Below, piece by piece: positions 31,599 to 41,667 of a stretch of 64,000 nt of DNA. The notes under the pieces were generated by a model. That model ran no database searches. It saw only the letters and a list, made by a program, of their open reading frames with translations, and was not told where the DNA came from. Both the position numbers and the translations under genes were made by a program. This stretch comes from Enterocloster aldenensis (GTDB lineage: Bacteria > Bacillota > Clostridia > Lachnospirales > Lachnospiraceae). The DNA is taken from contig NZ_QVEX01000001.1 in NCBI RefSeq assembly GCF_003434055.1, positions 745,824-809,823 on the forward strand, in the 5' to 3' direction. Position 1 is the stretch's first letter. The number at the start of each line of letters is the position of its first letter.

Positions 31599-32663
31599 CT
31601 ACACCCTGTTAATTAATTGCTTAATTTGAATTTCAGTCGTTAATATCGGTTCTCTATCCATCCCTCTAAGCCACAAAAGGCCATCAGGCAATGGATTCTT
31701 CTTTTTTTCTAAACAAGGGAATTTTTTATATAACGCTATATCTTTGTAAATTTTAGGCATATTCAACCCTGCCTCTGTAAAAAAATAAATAGTTGTAAAA
31801 AAACGGGAAATATTTATTTCTGTAGGATTGGGAAAACCAGATTTGTCATATGTCATATCAACTCCATATATACCATGGGGCCTTGAATCAATTGACAATA
31901 TGGCATCTTCAGCTACTCTGTCTACAATTATATTCGAATACGTTTCACCCACCTTCGTTATACCCGTAACTCCAGATAAGGTTCTGTTTCCGAAATTCCA
32001 AAGCCTGCGTTTTCTTGTCTGGGCCACTACCAATTCCCCCTCAAACCAAATAGAACTCCAAGTAACCGTATCTGATGTTAGTAACTCCGCAGCCATAAAG
32101 TTACCCCAGCCCTGAAATCTATCAATCCATTTTTTTGCGAATTCATAGTCATTCGTAGGCAGAGCTCCTTTTCCTCCACCTCCAACAGTTGCCCGCAGCC
32201 ATATGGAACCATCATTATTCCCCAAACTGTCAAATGCCTTTTTTAAATCTTTTTCTGTATGAACCAACATAGACTTCGGCAAACGTAATCCCGACTTTAC
32301 CCATATTTCATAAGATTTAGATTTATTGACACAATTTTCTATCGTTTCATGAGATGGCATATAAACTTTTATTCCCATATTTGAAATATCATCTCTAATT
32401 TTAGATATCTCCCATATCTCAATATCATTTTGGAAATGGATAAAATCCGGCCGCTCCTTTTCAAAGACATGAAACAGTTTCTCTTTATAGCCCTCTTCTC
32501 CAGCATAAGGAATCTGATATTTTCGTTTTGCGGCTGACAACATCAAATCATACGGCTCACTGCCGACCCCAACCACTTCCTCCGGCTCCTGGCATATTGA
32601 TTTAATAACATTTTCTGAAGGAGCGCCTCCCGCTCCGCCTATAATAATTTTAGACACCTTCAT
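31599..32663 (-). CDS. ATP-grasp ligase (carbamoyl-phosphate-synthase-like)
   Basis: About 354 residues. The N-terminal Rossmann-like domain starts SKIIIGGAGGAPSENV; the ATP-grasp fold follows, with IWLRATVGGGGKGA (phosphate-binding loop) and EINISRFF (metal-binding E and N) near the end. Such enzymes join a carboxylate to an amine using ATP. Next to a sugar aminotransferase, it could attach an acyl or amino-acid group to an amino sugar (inference). ATG 32663 is close to GGGAGG; GTG 32657 would be better spaced. Confidence 0.82.
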   Translation of the reverse strand: MKVSKIIIGGAGGAPSENVIKSICQEPEEVVGVGSEPYDLMLSAAKRKYQIPYAGEEGYKEKLFHVFEKERPDFIHFQNDIEIWEISKIRDDISNMGIKVYMPSHETIENCVNKSKSYEIWVKSGLRLPKSMLVHTEKDLKKAFDSLGNNDGSIWLRATVGGGGKGALPTNDYEFAKKWIDRFQGWGNFMAAELLTSDTVTWSSIWFEGELVVAQTRKRRLWNFGNRTLSGVTGITKVGETYSNIIVDRVAEDAILSIDSRPHGIYGVDMTYDKSGFPNPTEINISRFFTTIYFFTEAGLNMPKIYKDIALYKKFPCLEKKKNPLPDGLLWLRGMDREPILTTEIQIKQLINRV

Positions 32664-32686
32664 TTCCTCCCACAGCAAATAGCAGA

Positions 32687-33154
32687 CTACAATTCACACA
32701 AAATGTCCGCCAGAGATAAAATCGGACAACTAACCCTGGCTTTCAGAACCTTCTCAATTGAATCAAAATAAGAAACCGGAGTAACAACGATAGCATCAAC
32801 GCCAGACACAATCTCTCCTATTCCTTTCATCTCAATATCTCTCGTAATACAGGATGCATTTTTATCGATTCCATATACAACTTTTATATCCGTATCCCTC
32901 AACTCATTCAACAAAATTTCGCCCAAAGCGCCCATACCATAAATTGCAATAGAATTAAAATTATACTTTTCAAAGTACTGTACGATAGAATTTCCTTGCT
33001 GTTTAGCCGCAAACCAATGCTGCATTAATTGAAAAAATTCCTGTTCCTTATAAAACAGTTCTCTATAAGTCCTTGCCTTTTTTTTAATAAATTCGCCTAA
33101 AATCAACAAGCTTGTAATTCCAGTTAAAATAATTGCCTGTTCTTTTTTTTTCAT
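32687..33154 (-). CDS. Membrane-anchored Rossmann-like protein
   Basis: A 155-residue protein: one N-terminal membrane helix (about 6-22), a basic helical linker, then a small nucleotide-binding-like fold beginning SIAIYGMGALGE (about 68-79) and continuing with YGIDKNA. No catalytic domain is attached. It is similar in length and layout to the protein at 38741-39259, and the same module is fused to six other proteins of the operon. The function is unknown. AGAGGA precedes ATG 33154. Confidence 0.65.
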   Translation of the reverse strand: MKKKEQAIILTGITSLLILGEFIKKKARTYRELFYKEQEFFQLMQHWFAAKQQGNSIVQYFEKYNFNSIAIYGMGALGEILLNELRDTDIKVVYGIDKNASCITRDIEMKGIGEIVSGVDAIVVTPVSYFDSIEKVLKARVSCPILSLADILCEL

Positions 33155-33211
33155 GATTATAATCCTCTTCAAAAGCCTTTTAAAGCGTATTACCACTATA
33201 TATGCCTAACA

Positions 33212-34303
33212 TTAGTATCGGTTTATTACCTGTATGACATATTCCACTTCTTCATCTGACATCCCGTCATATAAAGGTAACGAAAGGACCTGTCTAGCAT
33301 ACTGTTCTGTAATTGGAAGTTGTCCTTCTTTTATTCCTAAATAAGAATAAGCTTCCGATAAATGAGGGGGTATCGGGTAATGTACCAAAGTCTGTATTCC
33401 ATTCCTTTTTAAAAAATCAATCAAACATTCGCGCTGGCATGTCCGTATAACATATTGATGCCAGACGGGCTCCGCTTCTTTCTGGATAAGAGGTAATTTA
33501 ATTCTATCATTTTTAATTTTTTCTGAATATCTTTTGCATATATCCCTTCTCCTTTTAATGAGCGTTTCCAGATATGACAGCTTTATCCTCAATAGTCCAG
33601 CCTGAATTTCATCCAATCTGGAATTTATTCCAACCACCTCATTATAATATTTAATCTTGCTTCCGTAATTCCTGTAACACTTCGCTGCCTCTGAAATTTC
33701 GCATAAATCAGTAGCCAATGCGCCGCCATCCCCAAATCCTCCCAGATTTTTAGTTGGATAAAAGGAAAAGCAGCTAATATGCCCAAATGAACCTGTCTTT
33801 TTTCCCATATAATCTGCCCCATGAGATTGGGCACAATCTTCCACTACCTTCAATCCATAATTTTGCGCTAATTCCATCAGCGAATCCATTTTTGCTGGCT
33901 GCCCATATAAATGGACGGCTAAAATAGCTTTTGTATTTTTTGTTATATGGCTTTCTATCTGATCAACATCTATATTATAATATTCATCCGGTTCTACAAA
34001 AATAGGTATGCCCCCATTTCTTGTAATGCCCATCACGCTGGCAATAAATGTATTTCCCGGAACCAAAACTTCATCCCCCGGCCCAATTCCTAATAAATAA
34101 AAAGCCATTGTCAGCGCATCCAGCCCATTTCCAACGCCAACACAGTATTTGACGCCTAAAAACTGTGCAAACTCCATTTCGAATCTTTCAAGTTCCTCAC
34201 CCAAAATATATCTTCCTGACCGCAGTATCTCTATCGCCTTTTCCTCAAGTTCTTTTTGGTGCTGGAAAAACCCATAATCCAAGCGGTTACAATCTATCTC
34301 CAT
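33212..34303 (-). CDS. DegT/DnrJ/EryC1/StrS sugar aminotransferase
   Basis: A 363-residue PLP-dependent aminotransferase for nucleotide sugars. The PLP lysine lies in FYPTKNLGGFGDGG; DGLDALTMAF and DCAQSHGA are other family motifs. With the FdtA-type ketoisomerase that overlaps its start by 17 bases, the likely product is a dTDP-3-amino-3,6-dideoxyhexose (Fuc3N or Qui3N type). Which epimer is formed cannot be decided from the sequence. Confidence 0.92.
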   Translation of the reverse strand: MEIDCNRLDYGFFQHQKELEEKAIEILRSGRYILGEELERFEMEFAQFLGVKYCVGVGNGLDALTMAFYLLGIGPGDEVLVPGNTFIASVMGITRNGGIPIFVEPDEYYNIDVDQIESHITKNTKAILAVHLYGQPAKMDSLMELAQNYGLKVVEDCAQSHGADYMGKKTGSFGHISCFSFYPTKNLGGFGDGGALATDLCEISEAAKCYRNYGSKIKYYNEVVGINSRLDEIQAGLLRIKLSYLETLIKRRRDICKRYSEKIKNDRIKLPLIQKEAEPVWHQYVIRTCQRECLIDFLKRNGIQTLVHYPIPPHLSEAYSYLGIKEGQLPITEQYARQVLSLPLYDGMSDEEVEYVIQVINRY

Positions 34304-34718
34304 TTTTTTTATCCTCGCTCATTTCATAGGTATAAGATAAAAACTCTTCATAACTACGTATGTAATCCTCTTCCCTATAATAATCTGATGCCAATACCAT
34401 CAAAACCGCATCTTTAGAAAAATCATACATTTCCCGCCACATATTATTAGCAACATATAGGCCTTCATATGGCTTTTCTAGATTAACCACCTTTTTCTCG
34501 GAACCATTATCCAACAACACCTTACAGCTTCCGTGAATGCATATCATAATTTGCTCAAGGAACTTGTGAGCATGAAACCCACGGCTGACGCCATCCAAGG
34601 TATCGTACATATAATATACTCTTTTAATCACAAAAGGAATATCCTTGAATTCCTCTAAAGATACCAATTGTCCTCTTTCATCTCCATGCTGTTGGAATGA
34701 ATATTTTATTACCCGCAT
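34287..34718 (-). CDS. FdtA/QdtA-type sugar 3,4-ketoisomerase
   Basis: A 143-residue cupin enzyme of the WxcM-like/FdtA family that isomerises dTDP-4-keto-6-deoxyglucose to the 3-keto sugar. Motifs include GDERGQLVSLE, VSRGFHAHKFLEQ with the active-site histidines, and VANNMWREMYDFS. ATG 34718 follows GGAGG; a longer frame begins inside the preceding gene. It acts directly before the aminotransferase whose gene it overlaps. dTDP-glucose synthase and dehydratase genes are not in the window. Confidence 0.9.
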   Translation of the reverse strand: MRVIKYSFQQHGDERGQLVSLEEFKDIPFVIKRVYYMYDTLDGVSRGFHAHKFLEQIMICIHGSCKVLLDNGSEKKVVNLEKPYEGLYVANNMWREMYDFSKDAVLMVLASDYYREEDYIRSYEEFLSYTYEMSEDKKNGDRL

Positions 34719-34722
34719 AAAC

Positions 34723-36861
34723 TTAACCTCCAATCTCCTCATAATTGTTATAGAATTCATGGTAAGTTAAGCGTCTAATATACCCATTTATAAATTCTTC
34801 GCTGTCAACATCTTCCATGTATACATCAAACTTTGTATTTCGCTTCAATAGAATATTCAATAGCTCTTGTCTAAACTCCTGCTCCGATATTAGCAAACTT
34901 TTAAGCTTCTGTTCTTGCTTTTCCCGATATCCAGGCTCTCGCATCAGCCTATCAAGTTCTTTCATCAAGTTTTCTTTTTCCTTAAATTCAAACTGTACCT
35001 CACAGTTTTTTCTCAGAAGCAGTTCTTCCATCGACTGTCCATATACTTTCAATCCTATGGGGATTTTTCCCTCTGCAATTGCCTGTTGAAACATTAGTCC
35101 ACCGTTTATAGGGTATGTCATTAAATACAAACAGCAACGCTTCATTATTTCCGGTAAGTCTAATCGTTCTTCGATACAGTAAACTCTCTTTGGAAATAAA
35201 TAACTTAATTCCAATAGTTTACTATTAACTTCTGCATTGGACACGTCCCCAGCATACAAAAAATAGACTTCAGAATATTCCTTCAATATATCCTTTACAA
35301 TTTCATAGTATAAATTATCGTTACTAATAGTTTTGTATAATGCACCGCCCGAAAAAATAAACCTTGTTGAATCCGGAAATGGTAGTCCTTGATATTTTTC
35401 CTTCCGAATAACAGGATAGTAAGGAAGCATCAATATCTTTTCTTTCTCAATTTTTCTTTTTTGAATTGAAATATTGTAACCGTAGACTCTAAACTCAATG
35501 CAATAGTCAAATGCAAACCGCCCAAGCCAAAACGCATGATCTGTCAAATTTATTTGGAACCTTACTCTTTTTTTGTGATACAAGGAAAAGACAGTAAGCC
35601 CAATGACATCATATGGAGTTGTATACAGAAACATATATTTAGCGGAAATTGCCTCAATTATGTCACGTAATTGTATAATACCGTCTTCTATTTCTGATGA
35701 TATATACATAATAGATGAACCATTATGGGAAGCTTGTATTTCTTCTCTCAATACATCCATCCCCTCTTTTTTATCCTCAAACGTCACATAAAAAACAATA
35801 AATCCCAGACTTATCAGAGCCCTTAAATAAATCAAAGCCAATCCTCTGTATGAAAGCGCAAACGCATCATAAAATATAATATATCTGTCATTAATTCCCT
35901 CTGTGATTTTTAGATTTAAACCATATGCGGACTGCAACAATTCATTTTCCAATTCTTCGTCTAAATACTGATAATTTGTAATGTATTCAACTTTTCCTAA
36001 TCGCTCTATATGTTTTAGAGCTTCTATATATTTTTCTGTTTCGACTAATAAATTTACTGTTTTACGCCCGTTTTCAATTTCCTGTTTGTATATATAATAT
36101 TTCTTAAATAAGTAGTCGAGTTTAGTAATCAACGAACCCGCCAATGAATCATCTGTTCTTTCTTCAAAATGTAAATAGTTTTCATCAATCTTCTCCGTCC
36201 TCTCCATGTCCAAAATCCTACTCGCTACGTAGGATACAGAAGGGACCAGCCACCAATATGGCACATAATCATATTGTTCCTCAAGACCATATTGAGCCAG
36301 TTGTTCTTTCACCGGCAAATAATATTTTGTTCCAATTATAAAAAAGTATTTTTTCCATTCCTGATGTAATAGTTCTGACGGATGAAATATTCTAATTCCC
36401 AAAATTTCCATTCCACTTATTGCTTTGTTATTATCTAAAATAAAACTTATATCTAGCCTTTTTTTTAGATACGGGAGTATCTGATTAGCTATTTTCCCCG
36501 CGCCCCAAAAGACAATTATCCTACTTTTACTGTCCACTATCTTTTTATCCAAAAACTCAAAAATATTTTCAAGATACACATATTTAACTTCGGAATCAAA
36601 ACGGGCACTATTCTGTTTTTCTACATTTAATAGTTCTTTTCTCTTTCCAATAATAATCCCTTTACATTTATTACTTTGAAATTCAGCAAAAGAGTAAACA
36701 GGTTTTCCATTATATTCTGCTAAATTAGGGGAGTCTGTAATATAGCCCCTTATATATACGTCATAATACAGAAGATTAAATGTCTCCCATATACTTGCAT
36801 CTCCGAAAATCCATATATCATCTTTCTCTGACCATGGATAACTTTGTATTGATTTATACAT
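34723..36861 (-). CDS. Rossmann-module protein with GT-B-like C-terminal half
   Basis: A 712-residue protein. Two Rossmann-like modules occupy the N-terminus ([11 protein letters not shown] near 16-26 and [13 protein letters not shown] near 115-127). A helical linker follows, and the C-terminal half looks like a GT-B glycosyltransferase: [16 protein letters not shown], then FIFSGGALY and a late [15 protein letters not shown] segment. No signal peptide. ATG 36861 overlaps the acetyltransferase stop by 8 bases and has AAGGAG close by; TTG 36936 is a less likely start. Donor and acceptor are unknown. Confidence 0.7.
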   Translation of the reverse strand: MYKSIQSYPWSEKDDIWIFGDASIWETFNLLYYDVYIRGYITDSPNLAEYNGKPVYSFAEFQSNKCKGIIIGKRKELLNVEKQNSARFDSEVKYVYLENIFEFLDKKIVDSKSRIIVFWGAGKIANQILPYLKKRLDISFILDNNKAISGMEILGIRIFHPSELLHQEWKKYFFIIGTKYYLPVKEQLAQYGLEEQYDYVPYWWLVPSVSYVASRILDMERTEKIDENYLHFEERTDDSLAGSLITKLDYLFKKYYIYKQEIENGRKTVNLLVETEKYIEALKHIERLGKVEYITNYQYLDEELENELLQSAYGLNLKITEGINDRYIIFYDAFALSYRGLALIYLRALISLGFIVFYVTFEDKKEGMDVLREEIQASHNGSSIMYISSEIEDGIIQLRDIIEAISAKYMFLYTTPYDVIGLTVFSLYHKKRVRFQINLTDHAFWLGRFAFDYCIEFRVYGYNISIQKRKIEKEKILMLPYYPVIRKEKYQGLPFPDSTRFIFSGGALYKTISNDNLYYEIVKDILKEYSEVYFLYAGDVSNAEVNSKLLELSYLFPKRVYCIEERLDLPEIMKRCCLYLMTYPINGGLMFQQAIAEGKIPIGLKVYGQSMEELLLRKNCEVQFEFKEKENLMKELDRLMREPGYREKQEQKLKSLLISEQEFRQELLNILLKRNTKFDVYMEDVDSEEFINGYIRRLTYHEFYNNYEEIGG

Positions 36862-37813
36862 ATCTCCTTGTGTCCTCAAAAAAAAATCTCTCAACAAATT
36901 TATCTGTTTGATAGAACCACTCAATATTCTTTTCAATTTCCTCTGTCGACCAATCCCACCACTTAATTTTTAAAAGCTTAACTCGTATCCCCTCTTCAAA
37001 TCTAAAACGGATTAACCTTGCTGGATTCCCACCCACAATCGAATAAGGAAGTACATCCTTAGTGACAATAGCACCGGCAGCCAGGACAGCTCCATCCCCC
37101 ACGTTAACTCCCGGCAGGATAATCACATTTGCGCCTATCCAGACATCATTTCCTATGAGGACCGGCCGGTTCTTTCTCAACTTGCTGTTTTCGAATAACG
37201 CGTTTTCTTCATACTTCCCATATTTCTCTATATACTTTTCCCTATCTATTGATTGTTCATAAGAATAAAACATCCTATAATCCAGCATGGGATGTGTTGT
37301 TACACAATCAAGCGGATGGTTATTCCAAATCCTTGCAGTAGAATTAATAGAACAATATCTTCCAATTTCAGAAGCTAATGGATACGATTCCAATAACCCC
37401 TCATATCCATACGTATATCTTCCAACTTTGCATCCCCGATAAATGATGTCCGTTTTAATATATCCTTCATTATCAAATAAATAAAAATAATCGTTATCCT
37501 GATAACCTTTTACCTTTCGCAAATAAGACTCAATCTCCGTATAAACTTTTACAATACTGACAATTACATAGTCTGTTTCTTTATTCAATTCCTGTGGAGA
37601 TTTTACTCTTTTTCCATACCGTTCTATAATTTCTTCATAATTGGTATCAACAAAATATGTAATATCTAACCCTAAGCGTTCCAATTTCTCCTTAACAACT
37701 CTGCCGCCTTCCCCACTCCCCCAAACCACAATGTTTTTTTTACCTATATCTGCTATTATGTCAGGAATTTTTCTATCGCAGATACTTTCAAAATCGCGGA
37801 TAATATCAAGCAT
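36854..37813 (-). CDS. CatB-type O-acetyltransferase with Rossmann module
   Basis: A 319-residue fusion. The N-terminal module has [13 protein letters not shown] (28-40) and YFVDTNYEE. The C-terminal half is a left-handed beta-helix acetyltransferase of the XAT/CatB type: hexapeptide repeats, then [18 protein letters not shown] and [12 protein letters not shown]. It probably O- or N-acetylates a sugar of the surface glycan. GGGAGG precedes ATG 37813; the longer frame to 37873 starts upstream of that site. Confidence 0.88.
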   Translation of the reverse strand: MLDIIRDFESICDRKIPDIIADIGKKNIVVWGSGEGGRVVKEKLERLGLDITYFVDTNYEEIIERYGKRVKSPQELNKETDYVIVSIVKVYTEIESYLRKVKGYQDNDYFYLFDNEGYIKTDIIYRGCKVGRYTYGYEGLLESYPLASEIGRYCSINSTARIWNNHPLDCVTTHPMLDYRMFYSYEQSIDREKYIEKYGKYEENALFENSKLRKNRPVLIGNDVWIGANVIILPGVNVGDGAVLAAGAIVTKDVLPYSIVGGNPARLIRFRFEEGIRVKLLKIKWWDWSTEEIEKNIEWFYQTDKFVERFFFEDTRRYV

Positions 37814-37907
37814 TATGAATCCTCCCAGCAATTTTATGGATAATGATATGTTTAATCCTGCAATTCTCCACACTGCACATTATCTGTACGATTACACATT
37901 CATACTT

Positions 37908-38723
37908 TCAACAAATCCTTTTGAGTATGGAAAACGGCAACATAGATACAATCAAAAGATGCTTCATGCTTTTTACAATATAGGCAAATGCCCTCTGGTT
38001 TGTATAACTAAGTTGGGACGCTCTTCCTCCCTTATGGTATAGCTCTGCACCATTGACCTGTACCTCTCTTAAACCTGCCTTTGAAGCCAAAACATCTATA
38101 ATATTCTCTTCACAGTACAAAAATGTATATGGATAAAAGCCGTTATAGTATCTGAAAAAATCAGGTGTAAACATGATTGCACATCCATGTATGACCACAT
38201 GTGATTCTACTTTTTCTATTTTTTGTACAAATAGTTCTGATAGCCAATTCCATTCATGGGCATTTGCTAAAAATATCAAGTAGTGCAGAATGAATCCGGA
38301 CACTCCCTTATAATTTCGAACCTTGTTTTCTCCTTTTAACCAATACGATGTGATTCTCGGACCAATCACCCCCACACCAGGACAATATGACTGAAATAGT
38401 TGGGAAAAAAAATCTTCTTGATAAAATATAGTGTCATTATTTACAACAAGAACAAATTTTGCTCCCATTTGTTTTCTTGCATAGCAGATTCCTATATTAT
38501 TTCCCTTTGCATAACCTAAATTTTTACTGTTTTTCAGTATAACTACAGACGGTTCCTTATTAAATCGATTCATAAGCCTGACATAAGACTCATTATCTGA
38601 ACCATTTTCAACAATTACAATTCCTTTTAAACTGTAACTATTATTCAGAATAGACTCCACACATTCTATGGTATCTAAATAGTTCCGATAATTTAATATT
38701 ACAGCAGCAACGTTGCACTCCAT
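37908..38723 (-). CDS. GT2 family glycosyltransferase
   Basis: A 271-residue GT-A enzyme: AAVILNYRNYLDTIECVESI at the start, GIVIVENGSDN, KNLGYAKGNN and the metal-binding VVNNDT. It resembles the rhamnosyl- and galactofuranosyltransferase branch of GT2 (WbbL-like). No membrane helix. GAGGGAG precedes the ATG. It is one of the few proteins in this operon without the Rossmann module. Sugar specificity cannot be assigned. Confidence 0.9.
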   Translation of the reverse strand: MECNVAAVILNYRNYLDTIECVESILNNSYSLKGIVIVENGSDNESYVRLMNRFNKEPSVVILKNSKNLGYAKGNNIGICYARKQMGAKFVLVVNNDTIFYQEDFFSQLFQSYCPGVGVIGPRITSYWLKGENKVRNYKGVSGFILHYLIFLANAHEWNWLSELFVQKIEKVESHVVIHGCAIMFTPDFFRYYNGFYPYTFLYCEENIIDVLASKAGLREVQVNGAELYHKGGRASQLSYTNQRAFAYIVKSMKHLLIVSMLPFSILKRIC

Positions 38724-38740
38724 TATATTTCTCCCTCGTA

Positions 38741-39259
38741 TTACTGATGTATCTTCGAATAATACATTATAACCTCAGATATGGGGATAATTGGAATTTC
38801 AATTCCAACATGTCGCAAACTTTTTTTTATATTATCTATCTGAGAAATAACTGTCACAATAATAACATCAATATTACCATGTATTATGGCCCCCTCAATT
38901 CCAACCACATCTATTCCAGCTCTCGTTGGTTCTCCAGATTTATCAAAATTTTTATCTATAAAATATTCAATATGTACATCTGTATCCTTTAACTCTTCAT
39001 ACAGGCAATCTGCTAAAGGCGTCATACCATAAACAGCTATTCTTTCGTAACCATTATGTTCAAAATATCCTGCCATCTTTGAAGCATGGTATTTTAACAT
39101 AAGCCACTGAAGCAACACATTATAGAGCCCTTGAAACTTTTTTCTAGAATTCATTTCATACCTGATAATTTGCTTTAATATATAAATATACATTCCACCA
39201 ATTCCAAAAGCACCCAATAGCGTTATCGATAATCTTAGTTTTCTCATTTTTATTTTCAT
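38741..39259 (-). CDS. Membrane-anchored Rossmann-like protein (paralogue)
   Basis: A 172-residue protein with a basic start, one membrane helix (about 9-30), a helical linker and a Rossmann-like module at RIAVYGMTPLADCLYEEL (73-90) with EYFIDKNFDKSG. It has the same plan as 32687-33154. The glycine pattern is weaker here (GMTPLA where the paralogue has GMGALG), so nucleotide binding is uncertain. Function unknown. Confidence 0.62.
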   Translation of the reverse strand: MKIKMRKLRLSITLLGAFGIGGMYIYILKQIIRYEMNSRKKFQGLYNVLLQWLMLKYHASKMAGYFEHNGYERIAVYGMTPLADCLYEELKDTDVHIEYFIDKNFDKSGEPTRAGIDVVGIEGAIIHGNIDVIIVTVISQIDNIKKSLRHVGIEIPIIPISEVIMYYSKIHQ

Positions 39260-39266
39260 TTCTCTT

Positions 39267-40526
39267 CTATATCCTAGCTATAATCTGTCCCTGATATCTA
39301 TGATCTTCTAAAAACCCAGAAACCCGTCCGCCAAGCACCTCATTGACATATTTATCTGCTATGATAACCCGTTCCTTCACATTCCGCAGAAACCACTCAT
39401 ATTCAAGATCAATATGCCCTGTATCAACCGCCTGATAGCCTGCTTTCGCAAGGTCATATGCAAGAACCGTAGCAGAAGGGCCAAGCGATATCAAGAACAT
39501 TTTGTCTTTCGTAACTGTTTTTGCAGCCGCCAGGATTTCATCATAACAACCAAAGGCATTTTCAGCCGGTCCTATTATCCTCTGTATACTTGCAGAGTTA
39601 TCTAATAAATCGTTCCCAATCCCCATTCCTGTTCCGCTGCCCTCAATAATTACCACATTTTTCTTACTCCATATCTGCTTTATTTTTTCGAAGCGTTTCA
39701 AAGCATCCTCTTTATCCTTATATATAAAATACGGCCTGGTTAGATAGGCATCACAATACGTTTTATCATAGTCCATAACACTGTCCAGATACTGCCTTAC
39801 CTCAGAATTCATATATAACCGGATATCATATGCAGCCTCATCTGTATATCGCTCCAGGCTTCCAAATTGATCCGGTATTCCAATCAATATTTGTTCCGAA
39901 TTACTGTCAAATACCTCTTTTAACCGTTCTGATAATTTTCTGTTATATTTTTGGAATAATGGTCTCTCTTTACCTCTCATTATTTCAAATTCACCATCTC
40001 CAAACCTACATAACGAGCATCCTTCATTCATGATTTTATGTATCACTTGGTCTGTATCCAAAATAATCGGAAAACGGATGCTTTGGTTACGGATAAAATC
40101 CATGGCCTCATACATAAAATTATCCTTCCACAACCTTATTTGATTCTCCAGACGCTTAATCTGATACTTCGATTCTAAACAAGCCGCATCCCTTCCCCAT
40201 CGTTCAATATCAATAACCTCCCCCCCTTCTTTTCTCTCCATCTCTGAAGGAAAGAAAAATGGGATTACCGCATAATCTGGTACACCCAGAAGTTTTAACT
40301 GCTCCTTTATTTGTTGAATATGATTTAGAAGCGAAATTATAACATAATCAAAGGATTTATTTTTAATCTCGATTGGTTCCATAACAGGCACACCGTCTAA
40401 AGGGCCTTTTTCATGACAATCCTTTTTGTTATCCAGATAACCCAGCAGCTCCACATTTTCCTTTAAATCAAATCTGACCATCTGTGATTCTTCCATTGTG
40501 CCAAATATAAATACCTTGTATTTCAA
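39267..40526 (-). CDS. GT-D fold glycosyltransferase with Rossmann module
   Basis: A 419-residue protein. The N-terminal module is KVFIFGTMEESQM with GYLDNKKD. From about residue 155 it resembles the GT-D (DUF1792) glycosyltransferases: CRFGDGEFEIMRG, then IIEGSGTGMGIGNDLL and ISLGPSATVLAYDLAK, ending with DTGHIDLEYEW. GT-D enzymes transfer glucose or similar sugars onto glycan acceptors in streptococcal adhesin glycosylation. The module fusion is shared with neighbouring genes. Confidence 0.85.
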   Translation of the reverse strand: MKYKVFIFGTMEESQMVRFDLKENVELLGYLDNKKDCHEKGPLDGVPVMEPIEIKNKSFDYVIISLLNHIQQIKEQLKLLGVPDYAVIPFFFPSEMERKEGGEVIDIERWGRDAACLESKYQIKRLENQIRLWKDNFMYEAMDFIRNQSIRFPIILDTDQVIHKIMNEGCSLCRFGDGEFEIMRGKERPLFQKYNRKLSERLKEVFDSNSEQILIGIPDQFGSLERYTDEAAYDIRLYMNSEVRQYLDSVMDYDKTYCDAYLTRPYFIYKDKEDALKRFEKIKQIWSKKNVVIIEGSGTGMGIGNDLLDNSASIQRIIGPAENAFGCYDEILAAAKTVTKDKMFLISLGPSATVLAYDLAKAGYQAVDTGHIDLEYEWFLRNVKERVIIADKYVNEVLGGRVSGFLEDHRYQGQIIARI

Positions 40527-40527
40527 T

Positions 40528-41667
40528 TTATGCCTCCATATCCACGCATGGTTTATACCCTCTCACAATCCCCCTGACGAATACTCTTGGAGTAGGATCC
40601 TCCATATTATCTCCATGTATATTAACCATATAACCCTTTGTACATGATATATAATAGCCATATTGCTTCATTACCATCTCAATTTTTTCCCTGTCATCCG
40701 GTTTATGATAAGAGCAGACTTCCAAACGATACTGTTTATCTGCCATGCTTTCCCTAGCGCCGTTTAGAGCCATGATTTCGGCCCCTTCAATATCCATTTT
40801 CACAAAGTCAATCCGTTCTGTCTTCATTAATTCATCAATTGTTATATGCTGATTGTCTACTGTATCTGACAGAAACCTGTTAATATAAACCACCTTGTTA
40901 TCAAAGGGCAAAAATGTATATTTTAAGGCCTCCATCCAGTCTTTATCCGGCTCAACCAAAATCACCTTTTCCGCTTTTTCAATTACAGACAGCGCGAAGT
41001 TGCCTTCCGCCACCCCAGCATCCAATACCACACTCCCCCGCTCCACCTGGAAACCATCATCAAAATAACAATGAGGAGAACATCTGTCCTGTTCTACAAA
41101 TAGCTGATTGCAATACATTCTAACCTGGTATTCCTGCTTAAATTTACGGCTCATATACATCCGCTTCCCCTGAAATAAAATATAATACAGGCCATTTGTA
41201 TCATCATAAAACACATCAAAATCATCTTCTGTATATCGGTCTACAAACTCATAATTAAAAACATCCAGAGGGTTTGTTTTCAGATAGCAAAGAATATTGC
41301 GCATTTCATCATCCAGTCGGCTTTTATGTTGTTCATAAAATTGGAGCAGTCTTATTTTGTGAAACAGAAATGCATTCTCTATTTTTCCGACCGGAACACC
41401 TAATTCATAAACCGCCTGACTGTAAACCTGACGCCAGCCTCCCATGCAAAGAATCAGCATATCAAACGAGACATTCCCATATGACAATATCTCAGGTTTT
41501 TCTATATCCCATCTTCCAAATCTTTTGCCCTGGTTCCCGTTATTATTATCTACAAAAAATAATATTTCATAGGTGTCCAAATCAAGGCGTCTAATAAACT
41601 GTCCTGCTATATTACCGGTTCCCCATATTACAACTTTAATTGTTTTTTTACTGCATATCCCCGTCAT
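40528..41667 (-). CDS. FkbM family methyltransferase with Rossmann module
   Basis: A 379-residue fusion. The N-terminal module is KVVIWGTGNIAGQF (11-24) with FFVDNNNGNQGKRFG. The C-terminal AdoMet-dependent FkbM domain has VVLDAGVAEGNFAL (motif I), VEPDKDW, and VKMDIEGAEIMALNGAR. It probably O-methylates a glycan residue. ATG 41667 overlaps the upstream stop as ATGA and follows GGAAGG; the longer frame to 41694 is less likely. Confidence 0.9.
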   Translation of the reverse strand: MTGICSKKTIKVVIWGTGNIAGQFIRRLDLDTYEILFFVDNNNGNQGKRFGRWDIEKPEILSYGNVSFDMLILCMGGWRQVYSQAVYELGVPVGKIENAFLFHKIRLLQFYEQHKSRLDDEMRNILCYLKTNPLDVFNYEFVDRYTEDDFDVFYDDTNGLYYILFQGKRMYMSRKFKQEYQVRMYCNQLFVEQDRCSPHCYFDDGFQVERGSVVLDAGVAEGNFALSVIEKAEKVILVEPDKDWMEALKYTFLPFDNKVVYINRFLSDTVDNQHITIDELMKTERIDFVKMDIEGAEIMALNGARESMADKQYRLEVCSYHKPDDREKIEMVMKQYGYYISCTKGYMVNIHGDNMEDPTPRVFVRGIVRGYKPCVDMEA

